This document shows positions 1-9,343 of a stretch of 64,000 bases of DNA, piece by piece (position 1 is the stretch's first letter; every line of letters starts with the position of its first letter). Both the position numbers and the translations under genes were made by a program. Below the pieces are notes generated by a model. The model was not told where the DNA came from, did not search any database, and worked only from the letters and a program-made list of their open reading frames with translations. Source of the DNA: Rhodopseudomonas sp. (GTDB lineage Bacteria > Pseudomonadota > Alphaproteobacteria > Rhizobiales > Xanthobacteraceae); the NCBI RefSeq assembly GCF_013377015.1, contig NZ_JACABA010000002.1, forward strand, positions 1,145,691 through 1,209,690, written 5' to 3'.

Positions 1-725
1 CGGAGCACGGCACGGTGTTCGGCCTGACCGGCCAGCGCGGCCCGACCGCGCAGGAGCTGAAGGCGCTGCAGGATGCCTGCGAGGGCGAGATGAACATGAT
101 GCGGCATTGCCGGCAGTGCCGCGCCGACGCCGTCGGCCTGCTCGGCGAGGACCGCAGCGCCGAATTCTCCACCGACAAGGTGATGGAGATGGAGGTCGAA
201 TACGACCTCGAGGCGCGTCAGGCCTATCAGGCCAAGGTCGAGCAGGAGCGCGAGGTGATCGCCAGGGCCAAGCAGGCCGAGCTCGCCAAGCTCGCGGACG
301 AGACCAGCGCGATCAAGATCCAGGTTGCGGTCGCCACCAAGGGCGGCGGGCGCGTCAACGAACATTTCGGCCACGCCCACGAATTCCAGATCTACGAAGT
401 CTCGACCACGGGCGCCAAGTTCATCGGCCATCGCCGCGTCGATCTGTATTGCGAGGGCGGCTATGCCAGCGCCGACGGCGTCGAACCGATTATCCGGGCG
501 CTGAACGACTGCTCCGCCGTGCTGGTCGCCAAGATCGGCGTCTGCCCGAAGGATTCGCTGGAGGGCGCCGGGATCGAGGCGGTCGAGACCTACGCGTTCG
601 AGTTCATCGAGAAATCGGTGATCGCGTATTTCAAGGACTATCTGGAGCGCGTCGGTAAGTCGGAGATCCGCCACGTCGTGCGCGGCGATGCCGACATCCG
701 CCAGGGCGCGTTTATCGAGACCTGA
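1..725 (+). CDS. nifB: NifB C-terminal part (5' end cut by window)
   Basis: This is the 3' part of the radical-SAM FeMo-cofactor maturase NifB, which builds the NifB-co [8Fe-9S-C] precursor. The frame is open from base 3. The visible part includes the conserved stretch ending in [13 protein letters not shown] (about 110-150) and then a NifX/NafY-like cofactor-binding domain with the motif [12 protein letters not shown] (about 351-390). The radical-SAM core with its CxxxCxxC motif lies upstream, outside the window. The first in-frame GTG (15) is internal and is not the start. fdxN follows 77 bp downstream, the usual nifB-fdxN order. Confidence 0.96.
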   Translation, partial: EHGTVFGLTGQRGPTAQELKALQDACEGEMNMMRHCRQCRADAVGLLGEDRSAEFSTDKVMEMEVEYDLEARQAYQAKVEQEREVIARAKQAELAKLADETSAIKIQVAVATKGGGRVNEHFGHAHEFQIYEVSTTGAKFIGHRRVDLYCEGGYASADGVEPIIRALNDCSAVLVAKIGVCPKDSLEGAGIEAVETYAFEFIEKSVIAYFKDYLERVGKSEIRHVVRGDADIRQGAFIET

Positions 726-802
726 GCGTTGCAATCGATGCGCCGCCATCCGCGGCGCGAGACCGAGGAGACCGGGCATCCGCCCGCAGTGAAGGACAGA
801 AA

Positions 803-1027
803 ATGGCTTACAAGATCATCGCCTCGCAATGTACCTCGTGTTCCGCTTGCGAGCCGGAATGCCCGAACGTGGCCATCTACGAGAAGGGCGGCACCTTCGT
901 CATCAACCCGAAGAAATGTACCGAATGCCTTGGTCATTTCGACGTTCCGCAATGCGTCGCGGTGTGCCCGGTGGAGAACACCTGCGTGATCGACAATTCG
1001 GTTCCGCGCTACCAGGCGCCAGCGTGA
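803..1027 (+). CDS. fdxN: 2[4Fe-4S] ferredoxin FdxN type
   Basis: This 74-residue ferredoxin probably supplies electrons to NifB or other nitrogenase assembly steps. The first cluster motif is [12 protein letters not shown] (residues 10-21). The second is CTEC, eight residues, then CVAVCP, the extended spacing typical of nif-linked FdxN/FrxA proteins. The start is the ATG preceded by AAGGACAG. It lies between nifB and an IscA-like gene and ends 10 bp before the latter, so it is cotranscribed. Confidence 0.93.
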   Translation: MAYKIIASQCTSCSACEPECPNVAIYEKGGTFVINPKKCTECLGHFDVPQCVAVCPVENTCVIDNSVPRYQAPA

Positions 1028-1037
1028 GGAGGCCGCG

Positions 1038-1403
1038 ATGGATTTCAGCTTCACCCCATCGGCTGAGAAATTCATTCGCCGGATGATTCGCTTCAGCGGC
1101 GGCGCCGGTGGATTCCGGTTGTCGGTGAGTTCCGGCGGTTGCTCCGGGCTCGCCGCGGAATTCGACGTCGAGGCCGCGCCGCGCTCCGGCGACGCCGTGG
1201 TCAGCCATGACGACATCAAGCTGTTCCTGCCGGCCGAGAGCCGGCTGCTGCTGCAGGGCGTCACCATCGACTTCGTCGAAACCCCGACGCGGAGCGGCTT
1301 CGTGTTCCACGATCCGAAGCCGAATGTTTGCGGCTGCGCCAGCGACGACGTCGCGGCGACCAAGCCCGCCAGTAACAGCCTGCACCAGTTGCGGGAGTTC
1401 TGA
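1038..1403 (+). CDS. IscA/HesB-type Fe-S carrier (first nif copy)
   Basis: A 121-residue A-type Fe-S carrier protein, expected to hold or deliver a cluster to nitrogenase maturation proteins. The three family cysteines are visible: one in SSGGCSG (about residue 36) and the pair in NVCGCAS (about 97-99). A GAGGAGG ribosome-binding site precedes the ATG. The C-terminal 20 residues are an unconserved tail. A second A-type gene lies at 14769, so the cluster carries two. The role is inferred from family and location. Confidence 0.9.
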   Translation: MDFSFTPSAEKFIRRMIRFSGGAGGFRLSVSSGGCSGLAAEFDVEAAPRSGDAVVSHDDIKLFLPAESRLLLQGVTIDFVETPTRSGFVFHDPKPNVCGCASDDVAATKPASNSLHQLREF

Positions 1404-1406
1404 GCG

Positions 1407-1946
1407 ATGCCGGGGGCGCTGCACAGCGAGCTGACGATGTCCGGGCCGGAGCAGTCGCTGCTGGCGAACGCCCTGCTCGGCGCGGGACTGCCGTTCGAGG
1501 CGCAGCGGCATCTGGACCTCGCCGGGATGCAATATCAGCGCGACGACATCGCCGAGCAGCATCTGCGCGAGGCGCGGGCGCTGGCGCCGGATCACGCGGC
1601 GGTGCTGATCGGTCTGTACCGGTTCTACTTCTACAAGGGCAAGCTGGACCAGGCGCTGGAGATCGCCGAGTCCTGCCTCGCCAAGGCGGCGCGGGACAAC
1701 GGTCTCGATTCCGACTGGCGCAAGGTACGGCGCGCAGACGCCGAGTTCTCCACCTACGCCGCGGTGCTGCCGCGGTTCTATCTGTTCACGCTGAAGGCCT
1801 ACGCCTATCTGCGGATGCGCTTGGGCGATCTCGGCGAAGGCCACGCGGCGATCGAGAAGCTGCTCGAACTCGATCCCAGCGACAAGGTCAATGCCGGCGT
1901 GCTGCTCGGCGTCTGGCAGCGGATCGGACAGCCCGATGACGACTGA
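1407..1946 (+). CDS. TPR-repeat protein of the nifB operon
   Basis: A 179-residue helical protein with two or three tetratricopeptide-like repeats. One spans about 45-85 (AEQHLREARALAPDHA... then GKLDQALEIAESCLA). Another, near the C-terminus, spans about 130-170 (RLGDLGEGHAAIEKLLELDPSD). No catalytic motif is seen. GGGAG lies 9 bp before the ATG at 1407; an internal ATG at 1437 is the alternative start. The gene overlaps the downstream LRV gene by 11 bp, so the two are translationally coupled and may act together as an assembly scaffold (inference). Confidence 0.82.
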   Translation: MPGALHSELTMSGPEQSLLANALLGAGLPFEAQRHLDLAGMQYQRDDIAEQHLREARALAPDHAAVLIGLYRFYFYKGKLDQALEIAESCLAKAARDNGLDSDWRKVRRADAEFSTYAAVLPRFYLFTLKAYAYLRMRLGDLGEGHAAIEKLLELDPSDKVNAGVLLGVWQRIGQPDDD

Positions 1947-2736
1947 CATCGACGAAGCCAAGGATTGGCGCGGCGAGGAGGTGAGCTGCGCAAGTTGCCC
2001 GCGTCAGGCGCTGTTGGCCGAGGGTCGCTGCGCCTTGAAGCGTGCCTGCGTGCAGGATCGTTACGCCAGACGAATCGAGCGATTCTTCGACTGGAACCGG
2101 GCGCTCGCGGACGACTACCTCGACCATCCCTATTTCGAGGTGCGCGCCATCGCCGCCGGCTATGCCACCGTCTTTCTGCTGCCGCGGATGCTGGACGATC
2201 CGGACGAGACCGTGCGCTGGTGTGCCGCCCGCCGCCTGCCGAAACGCTTCTTGCTGCCGCTGCGCAACGACGCGCATCGTGAGGTGAGGATCCGCGTCGC
2301 CTCGGTGCTCGGCGACGACGAATTGCGGCCGATGTTTCACGATTCCGACTATTACGTGCGGCTGGTGATCGCCCGGCGCGTGGCGCCGTCGATGCTCCCG
2401 CTGCTGGTGCTCGATCCGGATACAGAGGTTCGCCGCGAGGTGGCCCGCCGGATCGGCACGGAATGGCTCACCCACATCGCGATGGACGAGGACGGCGACG
2501 TCCGGCTCGAAGCGGCGCGGCGGATGTCGCCCGGTCGGCTGCTGGGGCGGATCGACGATGCCGACTGGCGCGTTCGCTACGAAGTCGCGAGCCGGGTCGA
2601 TGCCGCCGAACTCAACAGGCTGCTGGACGATCCGGACCCGGTGGTACGGGACCTGGCATGGACTCGCGTCGCCGCGGAAACCACCCAGCCGGTCGCGAGC
2701 CTGATTCCAACGCAAGTAACGGAGACATGCCCGTGA
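1936..2736 (+). CDS. LRV (leucine-rich repeat variant) Fe-S protein
   Basis: A 266-residue protein resembling the Azotobacter vinelandii LRV protein, a nif-region protein with an N-terminal [4Fe-4S] domain followed by a right-handed solenoid of HEAT-like variant repeats. Near residue 18 four cysteines form C-x2-C-x10-C-x5-C (CASC...C...C), the cluster site. From about 55 to 260 repeats of roughly 24 residues recur, with D-x-x-x-x-VR-x-x-x-A-x-R cores (FEVRAIAA, EVRIRVAS, YVRLVIAR, EVRREVAR, DVRLEAAR, RVRYEVAS). The ATG at 1936, inside the end of the TPR gene, is preferred over 1891. It overlaps nifZ by 10 bp. Its function is unknown. Confidence 0.86.
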   Translation: MTTDIDEAKDWRGEEVSCASCPRQALLAEGRCALKRACVQDRYARRIERFFDWNRALADDYLDHPYFEVRAIAAGYATVFLLPRMLDDPDETVRWCAARRLPKRFLLPLRNDAHREVRIRVASVLGDDELRPMFHDSDYYVRLVIARRVAPSMLPLLVLDPDTEVRREVARRIGTEWLTHIAMDEDGDVRLEAARRMSPGRLLGRIDDADWRVRYEVASRVDAAELNRLLDDPDPVVRDLAWTRVAAETTQPVASLIPTQVTETCP

Positions 2737-3035
2737 GCAAGATCAACCGCGATAGCGATGTTGTCGAACTCGACGGTCCGCCGGCTTTCGCCTACGGGCA
2801 GAAGGTGCGCTCGCGCCTCAGCATCCGCAATGACGGCACTTTCCCCGGCAAGGAAATCGGCGATGTGCTGGTGACCAAGGGCGACGAAGGCTATGTGGTC
2901 GGGATCGGAACCTTCCTGCAGCAATTCTACATCTACACCGTCGACTTCGTCGCACTCGGACGCAAGGTCGGGATGAAGCGCAAGGAACTGGAGCCAGCCG
3001 CTGCCGTCGATGCCCCGGACAGGGAGGTCGCGTGA
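2727..3035 (+). CDS. nifZ: NifZ
   Basis: A 102-residue NifZ-family protein, known to assist P-cluster formation on the MoFe protein. The family pattern is visible: F-x-x-G-Q-K-V-R (about 22-29), NDGTFPGKEIGD and the central G-x-V-x-G-I-G-T-F-L-Q-Q-F-Y-I-Y segment. The start is the ATG at 2727, inside the end of the LRV gene. Its stop TGA shares a base with the ATG of the next gene, a second NifZ-like protein. Confidence 0.92.
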   Translation: MPVSKINRDSDVVELDGPPAFAYGQKVRSRLSIRNDGTFPGKEIGDVLVTKGDEGYVVGIGTFLQQFYIYTVDFVALGRKVGMKRKELEPAAAVDAPDREVA

Positions 3036-3271
3036 TGGAGCCGGCACAGCCGAAATTTCAGTGGGGCCAGCGGGTGCGAGCCTTCGTCGATCTGTTCAAT
3101 GACGGCTCGTTCCCCGAACAGCCCGAGGGCGCGCTGCTGGCCAAGACCGGCGACGCCGGCGAGGTCGTCCAGGTCGGCATGCATGTCGAAACCAATAGGC
3201 CGGTCTATCTGGTCGAATTCGCTCCCAATCGTGTCGTGGGTTGTCTCGAGGAGGAGATCGCGGCGCTGTAG
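3035..3271 (+). CDS. second NifZ-domain protein
   Basis: A 78-residue protein with the same core as the preceding NifZ: FQWGQRVRAFVDLFNDGSFPEQPEG, then a GEVVQVG beta strand and VYLVEF. It is shorter at both ends, and the spacing to the upstream nifZ is one shared base (TGATG), so the pair looks like a tandem duplication that diverged. The ATG at 3035 is preferred over the overlapping GTG at 3032. The stop codon runs straight into a palindromic repeat. Confidence 0.85.
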   Translation: MEPAQPKFQWGQRVRAFVDLFNDGSFPEQPEGALLAKTGDAGEVVQVGMHVETNRPVYLVEFAPNRVVGCLEEEIAAL

Positions 3272-3320
3272 AGCATGATCCCCGAAAAGTGGATACCGGT
3301 TTTCGGCCAGGATCATGCTC
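3271..3320. repeat. palindromic intergenic repeat, copy 1
   Basis: A perfect 11-bp outer inverted repeat (GAGCATGATCC at 3271-3281 and GGATCATGCTC at 3310-3320) encloses an inner pair CCGAAAA / TTTTCGG. A related copy with the same inner arms and GTGGATACCGG/ATGGGAACCGG-type core lies at 58241-58287. Elements of this form are common between genes in Rhizobiales genomes (from memory). It sits between the second nifZ and nifT, and could act as an RNA hairpin. Confidence 0.88.
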
Positions 3321-3368
3321 AAACAACAAATCGTCGTCGCTCGGGCGGCCAAACCAAGGAAGATATTG

Positions 3369-3578
3369 ATGAAGGTGATGATCCGCAGGAGCGCGCAGGG
3401 CCAGCTCTCGGCCTATGTGCCGAAGAAGGATCTGGAAGAGCCGATCGTGGCGATGGACAATCCGGAGATCTGGGGCGGCAAAGTGACGCTCGCCAATGGC
3501 TGGCAGCTGGAGTTGCCGGCGCTCGCGGCCGACACCAAGCTGCCAATCACGGTCGAAGCGCGACGGCTGAGCGAATAG
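3369..3578 (+). CDS. nifT: NifT/FixU
   Basis: A 69-residue NifT (FixU) protein, beginning MKVMIRRS and containing LSAYVPKKDLEEPIV, the family signature. NifT is a small, largely dispensable protein conserved next to nifDK or nifZ; its role is unresolved. The ATG at 3369 is chosen because AAGGAAG precedes it at a good distance and it matches the family N-terminus. The longer frame from 3315 starts inside the palindromic repeat and adds 18 residues unlikely to be translated. Confidence 0.93.
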   Translation: MKVMIRRSAQGQLSAYVPKKDLEEPIVAMDNPEIWGGKVTLANGWQLELPALAADTKLPITVEARRLSE

Positions 3579-3580
3579 CG

Positions 3581-3853
3581 ATGGCGCTGTCGGCCGACGA
3601 TCTCACCAGGATTGAAGCGCTGCTCGGCGCAGCCGAGGCCGACGCCCAGACGCTGGTGGCGTTGCGCCGGCAATTCCCCGGCCTGTCGCTGACGCGCTGC
3701 GACGCCTCCGACGTCGACTCCGAACAGCCATTCCGCGAATATCCGCGGTTCAGCCTGTATCTGGTCGACGGCACCGATCATTGCTGGCGCCTCACCATCG
3801 ATCCGGACCGCGCCACCGGACTTGTCGTCGTCCAGCACAAGGTGGCGGCATGA
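3581..3853 (+). CDS. small acidic protein of nif clusters, function unknown
   Basis: A 90-residue protein starting 2 bp after the nifT stop. The N-terminal half is a helix rich in Asp, Glu and Ala (SADDLTRIEALLGAAEADAQ). The C-terminal half looks like beta strands (FSLYLVDGTDHCWRL, TGLVVVQHKV). I do not recognise a described function. Small proteins of this size are found beside nifT in Rhizobiales, possibly the Pfam group DUF6129 (from memory, unsure). The tight spacing says it is translated with nifT. Confidence 0.72.
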   Translation: MALSADDLTRIEALLGAAEADAQTLVALRRQFPGLSLTRCDASDVDSEQPFREYPRFSLYLVDGTDHCWRLTIDPDRATGLVVVQHKVAA

Positions 3854-3887
3854 ACCGATTGCGCGCCGGCAGCAACGAGGTTGAGGA

Positions 3888-4787
3888 ATGACTGTTCAGA
3901 TCATTGACGAGATTGTCGCCGGGTTCCGCGATGGCAAGGTCATTCCCTATCTCGGCTGCGGCGTGCTGGCGCTGGCGGGTGAGGGATGTCCGCCGGGAAC
4001 GCCGGGGGAGCTGGTCGCCCGGCTGACCGCGAAAACCACGGTGCCGCACAAGGTCCGCAACAATCTCACCGGCGCCGCGCAATACATCGAGAACTTCAAG
4101 CACCGTAAGACGCTGACCTCGCTGATGACCGAGGCGTTCCGGTCCGACACGCCGCCGACGGCGCTGCATCGTCAGCTCGCGGCGCTGCCGGCGCTGCCGC
4201 TGCTGGTCCATGCCTGGTACGACGACCTGCCGCAAAAGGCGCTGGCGGGACGCAACGACTGGGGCATGGCGCAAGGCGTCAGCCAGACCGAGCATTTCGG
4301 CCGCTGGGTGCACTACTTCCGCGCCGACGGCACCGAGTTGCCCGAGGCCGTTCCGAGCATCGTCGCCGACGAAACGGCGCTGTTCGCGCCGGCGCCGGAC
4401 GAGGCCGCGCAATGGGCGACGCTGCTGTATCAGCCGCTCGGCTCGGTGGCGCCGGCGATGAATTATCTGGTCTCCGACAGCGACTTTGTCGAGGTCATGA
4501 CCGAAATCGACATTCAGACCCCGGTTCCGCTCCCGGTGCAGACGCTGCGCAAGGACCGGCATTTTCTGTTCCTGGGCTGCCGCTTCGACACTCAGCTCGA
4601 TCGGGTGTTCGCGCGGCAGATCATGAAGCGGTCGTCGGACCGGCATTGGGCGGTGCTGCCGGAGACGCCGAGCCGCTACGAGGCGCGGTTTCTCGACGAG
4701 CAGAACATCCAGCGGATCGAATTGCCGCTGGCGAAATTCGTCGCCGCCCTGGCCGAGGCCGGACACGACCACAAGCTGTCCGCATAG
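3888..4787 (+). CDS. SIR2-like domain protein of the nif cluster
   Basis: A 299-residue protein with the layout of SIR2-like (sirtuin-fold) proteins. An N-terminal nucleotide-binding segment IPYLGCGVLALAG (about 18-31) corresponds to the GAGxS motif. A middle segment, YQPLGSVAPAMNYLVSDSDF (about 184-204), corresponds to the K-x-HG...LTxxDY region, and HFLFLGCRFDTQLDRVF (about 225-241) to the LFIGYSLSDxxF region. The catalytic His of the HG motif is absent (PLG instead). It closes the nifB-nifZ-nifT operon, 34 bp after the small acidic gene. Its biochemical role is unknown; a nucleotide-sensing role is a guess. Confidence 0.75.
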   Translation: MTVQIIDEIVAGFRDGKVIPYLGCGVLALAGEGCPPGTPGELVARLTAKTTVPHKVRNNLTGAAQYIENFKHRKTLTSLMTEAFRSDTPPTALHRQLAALPALPLLVHAWYDDLPQKALAGRNDWGMAQGVSQTEHFGRWVHYFRADGTELPEAVPSIVADETALFAPAPDEAAQWATLLYQPLGSVAPAMNYLVSDSDFVEVMTEIDIQTPVPLPVQTLRKDRHFLFLGCRFDTQLDRVFARQIMKRSSDRHWAVLPETPSRYEARFLDEQNIQRIELPLAKFVAALAEAGHDHKLSA

Positions 4788-4916
4788 CGCCTCCCGCAAA
4801 CTTCCAGCAGTGACGACGATCGGTGCCCGCCGCGCGATCGCGCGGTCGTGTCCGCGGCGCCGGTTCGCGGCGCTTGTCCGAGAATTGCCGACGCCACGCA
4901 GGTTTTCCGCATCGGT

Positions 4917-4932
4917 TGTTTCGTTTCGGACA
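4917..4932 (+). promoter_or_regulatory. NifA upstream activator site 1 for nifH
   Basis: TGT-N10-ACA (TGTTTCGTTTCGGACA), the NifA binding consensus, about 120 bp upstream of the nifH -24 element. It forms a pair with the site at 4967. Bases 4788-4916 of this 432-bp gap show nothing else recognisable. Confidence 0.88.
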
Positions 4933-4966
4933 CCGCCGCGCGCCGATGTCGGCCGCAACGCCGCGA

Positions 4967-4982
4967 TGTCGGATTTGAAACA
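4967..4982 (+). promoter_or_regulatory. NifA upstream activator site 2 for nifH
   Basis: A second TGT-N10-ACA match (TGTCGGATTTGAAACA), about 70 bp upstream of the -24 element and 50 bp, close to five helical turns, from site 1. The spacing fits cooperative NifA binding on one face of the DNA. Confidence 0.88.
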
Positions 4983-5003
4983 TCCCGCCGACGAACCGCA
5001 TGA

Positions 5004-6116
<1,113 letters not shown>

Positions 6117-6132
6117 TCAATCAGCCGTGACA

Positions 6133-6159
6133 ATGCCGGCCGCGATCCGCGGCCGGCAT
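6133..6159 (+). terminator. nifH-nifD intercistronic hairpin
   Basis: A perfect 12-bp GC-rich stem (ATGCCGGCCGCG / CGCGGCCGGCAT) with a 3-nt loop ATC lies 17 bp after the nifH stop and 35 bp before nifD. No U-tract follows, so it is more likely an mRNA-stabilising or attenuating structure than a full terminator. It would help give an excess of NifH over NifDK. Confidence 0.85.
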
Positions 6160-6193
6160 CCAGACCAGCGGCCCCGCGAAACGAGGTAGGACG

Positions 6194-7657
6194 ATGAGCA
6201 CAGCACTTGCAGAGACACCAGAAGACATCAAGGCGCGCAACAAGCAACTGATCGCGGAGGTCCTTGAGGCCTATCCGGACAAATCCGCCAAGCGCCGCGC
6301 CAAGCATCTCAACACGTACGAAGCCGAGAAGTCGGAATGTTCGGTGAAATCGAACATCAAGTCCATTCCCGGCGTGATGACGATCCGCGGCTGCGCCTAC
6401 GCCGGTTCCAAGGGCGTGGTGTGGGGACCGATCAAGGACATGGTCCACATCAGCCATGGTCCGGTCGGCTGCGGCCAGTATTCCTGGGGATCGCGTCGCA
6501 ATTACTATGTCGGCACCACCGGCATCGACAGCTTCGTGACGATGCAGTTCACCTCCGATTTCCAGGAGAAGGACATCGTCTTCGGCGGTGACAAGAAGCT
6601 CGGCAAGATCATCGACGAGATCCAGGTGCTGTTCCCGCTTAACAAGGGCATCACCATCCAGTCGGAATGCCCGATCGGCCTGATCGGCGACGACATCGAG
6701 GCCGTCTCCAAGGCGAAGTCGAAGCAGTATGAAGGCAAGACCATCGTGCCGGTGCGCTGCGAAGGCTTCCGCGGCGTGTCACAATCGCTCGGCCACCACA
6801 TCGCCAACGACGCGGTGCGGGACTGGGTATTCGACAAGGCCGGCGACAAGATCGCCCACTTTGAATCGACGCCTTACGACGTCGCCATCATCGGCGATTA
6901 CAACATCGGCGGCGACGCCTGGTCGTCGCGTATCCTGCTCGAAGAGATGGGCCTGCGGGTGATCGCTCAGTGGTCCGGCGACGGTTCGATCGCCGAACTC
7001 GAGGCGACGCCGAAGGCCAAGCTCAACATCCTGCACTGCTACCGGTCGATGAACTATATCACCCGGCACATGGAAGAGAAGTACGGGATTCCGTGGGTGG
7101 AATACAACTTCTTCGGCCCGACCAAGATCGAGGCCAGCTTGCGCGAGATCGCCAGCCACTTCGACGACAAGATCAAGGCCGGCGCCGAGCAGGTGATCGC
7201 CAAGTACAAGCCGCTGATGCAGGCGGTGATCGACAGGTACAAGCCGCGCCTGCAGGGCAAGAAGGTGATGCTGTTCGTCGGTGGTCTGCGTCCGCGCCAC
7301 GTGATCGGCGCCTATGAAGACCTCGGCATGGAAGTGGTCGGCACCGGCTACGAATTCGGCCACAACGACGACTATCAGCGCACCACGCATTACGTCAAAG
7401 ACGGCACGCTGATCTATGACGACGTCACCGGCTACGAATTCGAGAAATTCGTCGAAAAGGTGAAGCCCGACCTGGTCGGTTCCGGCATCAAGGAAAAATA
7501 CGTGTTCCAGAAGATGGGTGTGCCGTTCCGGCAGATGCACTCCTGGGATTATTCGGGTCCGTATCACGGCTATGACGGGTTTGCGATCTTCGCCCGCGAT
7601 ATGGACATCGCCATCAACGCGCCGGTCTGGAAACTGGCCAAGGCTCCCTGGAGCTAA
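6194..7657 (+). CDS. nifD: nitrogenase MoFe protein alpha chain NifD
   Basis: The 487-residue alpha subunit of MoFe protein, carrying FeMo-cofactor and half of the P-cluster. P-cluster cysteines are seen in IRGCAYAG (C67), GPVGCGQYS (C93) and [10 protein letters not shown] (near 159). The FeMo-co Cys is in [10 protein letters not shown] (near 280), and the His/homocitrate region is [15 protein letters not shown] near 450. The length is usual for the family. nifK follows 90 bp later, separated by a hairpin. Confidence 0.99.
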   Translation: MSTALAETPEDIKARNKQLIAEVLEAYPDKSAKRRAKHLNTYEAEKSECSVKSNIKSIPGVMTIRGCAYAGSKGVVWGPIKDMVHISHGPVGCGQYSWGSRRNYYVGTTGIDSFVTMQFTSDFQEKDIVFGGDKKLGKIIDEIQVLFPLNKGITIQSECPIGLIGDDIEAVSKAKSKQYEGKTIVPVRCEGFRGVSQSLGHHIANDAVRDWVFDKAGDKIAHFESTPYDVAIIGDYNIGGDAWSSRILLEEMGLRVIAQWSGDGSIAELEATPKAKLNILHCYRSMNYITRHMEEKYGIPWVEYNFFGPTKIEASLREIASHFDDKIKAGAEQVIAKYKPLMQAVIDRYKPRLQGKKVMLFVGGLRPRHVIGAYEDLGMEVVGTGYEFGHNDDYQRTTHYVKDGTLIYDDVTGYEFEKFVEKVKPDLVGSGIKEKYVFQKMGVPFRQMHSWDYSGPYHGYDGFAIFARDMDIAINAPVWKLAKAPWS

Positions 7658-7692
7658 GGCTTTTCGAAACTGAGAAAGCGCAATTCTCATTC

Positions 7693-7715
7693 GCTCCCGG
7701 CGTTACGCCGGGAGC
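7693..7715 (+). terminator. nifD-nifK intercistronic hairpin
   Basis: A perfect 10-bp stem (GCTCCCGGCG / CGCCGGGAGC) with loop TTA, 35 bp after the nifD stop and 32 bp before nifK. There is no U-tract. It has the same architecture as the nifH-nifD hairpin and probably affects mRNA processing or stability. Confidence 0.82.
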
Positions 7716-7747
7716 CCAGCGAACGATCTGTTCGGAAAGAACGTGTC

Positions 7748-9304
7748 ATGAGCCAGAACGCAGAAAAAATCCTCGACCACCAGGAGCTCTTCCGAGAGCC
7801 CGAATACGCCAAGATGATCGAAAACAAGCGGGCGCTGTTCGAAAATCGTGTGCCCGCCGCCGAACTCGATCGGGTTCGCGATTGGACCAAGACCGCGGAA
7901 TATCGCGAGAAGAATTTCGCCCGTGAAGCCCTCACCGTCAATCCCAACAAGGCGTGCCAGCCGCTCGGCGCGGTGTTCGCCGCGGTCGGATTCGAGAAGA
8001 CCCTGCCGTTCGTGCATGGGTCGCAGGGTTGCGTCGCTTATTATCGCAGCCATTTCTCGCGCCACTTCAAGGAGCCGACCTCCTGCGTGTCGTCGTCGAT
8101 GACCGAAGACGCCGCGGTGTTCGGTGGCCTCAACAACATGATCGACGGTCTGGCCAACGCACACGCGCTGTACAAGCCGAAGATGATCGCGGTCTCGACC
8201 ACCTGCATGGCGGAAGTGATCGGCGACGACCTCAACGCCTTCATCAAGGGCGCCAAGGAAAAGGGCTCGGTTCCGGCCGATTTCGACGTCACCTTCGCCC
8301 ACACTCCGGCTTTCGTCGGCAGCCACATCACCGGCTACGACAACGTCATGAAGGGCGTCGTCGAGCATTTCTGGGACGGCAAGGCCGGCACCGTGCCAAA
8401 GCTGGAGCGGCAGCCGAACAACTCGATCAATTTCATCGGTGGCTTCGACGGTTACACCGTAGGCAACCTGCGCGAGATCAAGCGGCTGTTTGACGTGATG
8501 GGCGTCGAATACACCATCTTCGGCGACAACAGCGACGTCTGGGACACGCCGGCCGACGGCGAATTCCGGATGTATGACGGCGGCACCACGCTGGAGCAGG
8601 CCGCCAACGCCATCCACGCCAAGGCGACGATTTCGATGCAGGAGTTCTGCACCGAGAAGACGCTCGCCACGATCGCCGCGCACGGCCAGGAAGTGAAGGC
8701 GTTCAACCACCCGGTCGGCGTCGCCGGCACCGACGCCTTCCTGCAGGAAGTGTCGCGCCTCACCGGCAAGCCGATTCCCGACGCGCTGACCAAGGAGCGC
8801 GGCCGGCTGGTCGACGCCATCGGCGACTCCAGCGCGCATATCCACGGCAAGAAGTTCGCGATCTACGGCGATCCCGACACCTGCCTCGGCCTCGCGGCGT
8901 TCATCCTCGAGCTCGGCGGCGAACCGACCCACATCCTCGCCACCAACGGCAACAAGGCCTGGGCGGAGAAAGTCGAAACGCTGCTCGCCTCCTCGCCGTT
9001 CGGCAAGAACTGCCACGTCTATCCCGGCAAGGATCTGTGGCACCTGCGCTCGCTGCTGTTCACCGAGCCGGTCGACTTCATGATCGGCAACACCTACGGC
9101 AAGTATCTCGAGCGCGACACCGGCACCCCGCTGATCCGGATCGGCTTCCCGCTGTTCGATCGGCATCACCACCACCGCTATCCGGTGTGGGGCTATCAGG
9201 GCGCGCTCAACGTGCTGGTCTGGATCCTCGATAAGATCTTCGACGAGCTCGACAAGGACGTGGTCGCCGGCAAGAACGACATCAGCTTCGATATCATCCG
9301 CTGA
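7748..9304 (+). CDS. nifK: nitrogenase MoFe protein beta chain NifK
   Basis: The 518-residue beta subunit of MoFe protein. P-cluster ligands are visible in NKACQPLGA (near 71), [18 protein letters not shown] (near 96) and [12 protein letters not shown] (near 154). The C-terminal conserved [15 protein letters not shown] segment is intact. It is cotranscribed with nifHD and followed after 39 bp by nifE. Confidence 0.99.
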   Translation: MSQNAEKILDHQELFREPEYAKMIENKRALFENRVPAAELDRVRDWTKTAEYREKNFAREALTVNPNKACQPLGAVFAAVGFEKTLPFVHGSQGCVAYYRSHFSRHFKEPTSCVSSSMTEDAAVFGGLNNMIDGLANAHALYKPKMIAVSTTCMAEVIGDDLNAFIKGAKEKGSVPADFDVTFAHTPAFVGSHITGYDNVMKGVVEHFWDGKAGTVPKLERQPNNSINFIGGFDGYTVGNLREIKRLFDVMGVEYTIFGDNSDVWDTPADGEFRMYDGGTTLEQAANAIHAKATISMQEFCTEKTLATIAAHGQEVKAFNHPVGVAGTDAFLQEVSRLTGKPIPDALTKERGRLVDAIGDSSAHIHGKKFAIYGDPDTCLGLAAFILELGGEPTHILATNGNKAWAEKVETLLASSPFGKNCHVYPGKDLWHLRSLLFTEPVDFMIGNTYGKYLERDTGTPLIRIGFPLFDRHHHHRYPVWGYQGALNVLVWILDKIFDELDKDVVAGKNDISFDIIR

Positions 9305-9343
9305 TGCGACGAGGACGGAACGACTGACCATCGGAGTATTGCT

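Noticed and set aside
3315-3368. Longer nifT start at 3315
   Set aside because: The ATG lies inside the palindromic repeat and the added residues are not part of the NifT family; the ATG at 3369 has its own ribosome site.
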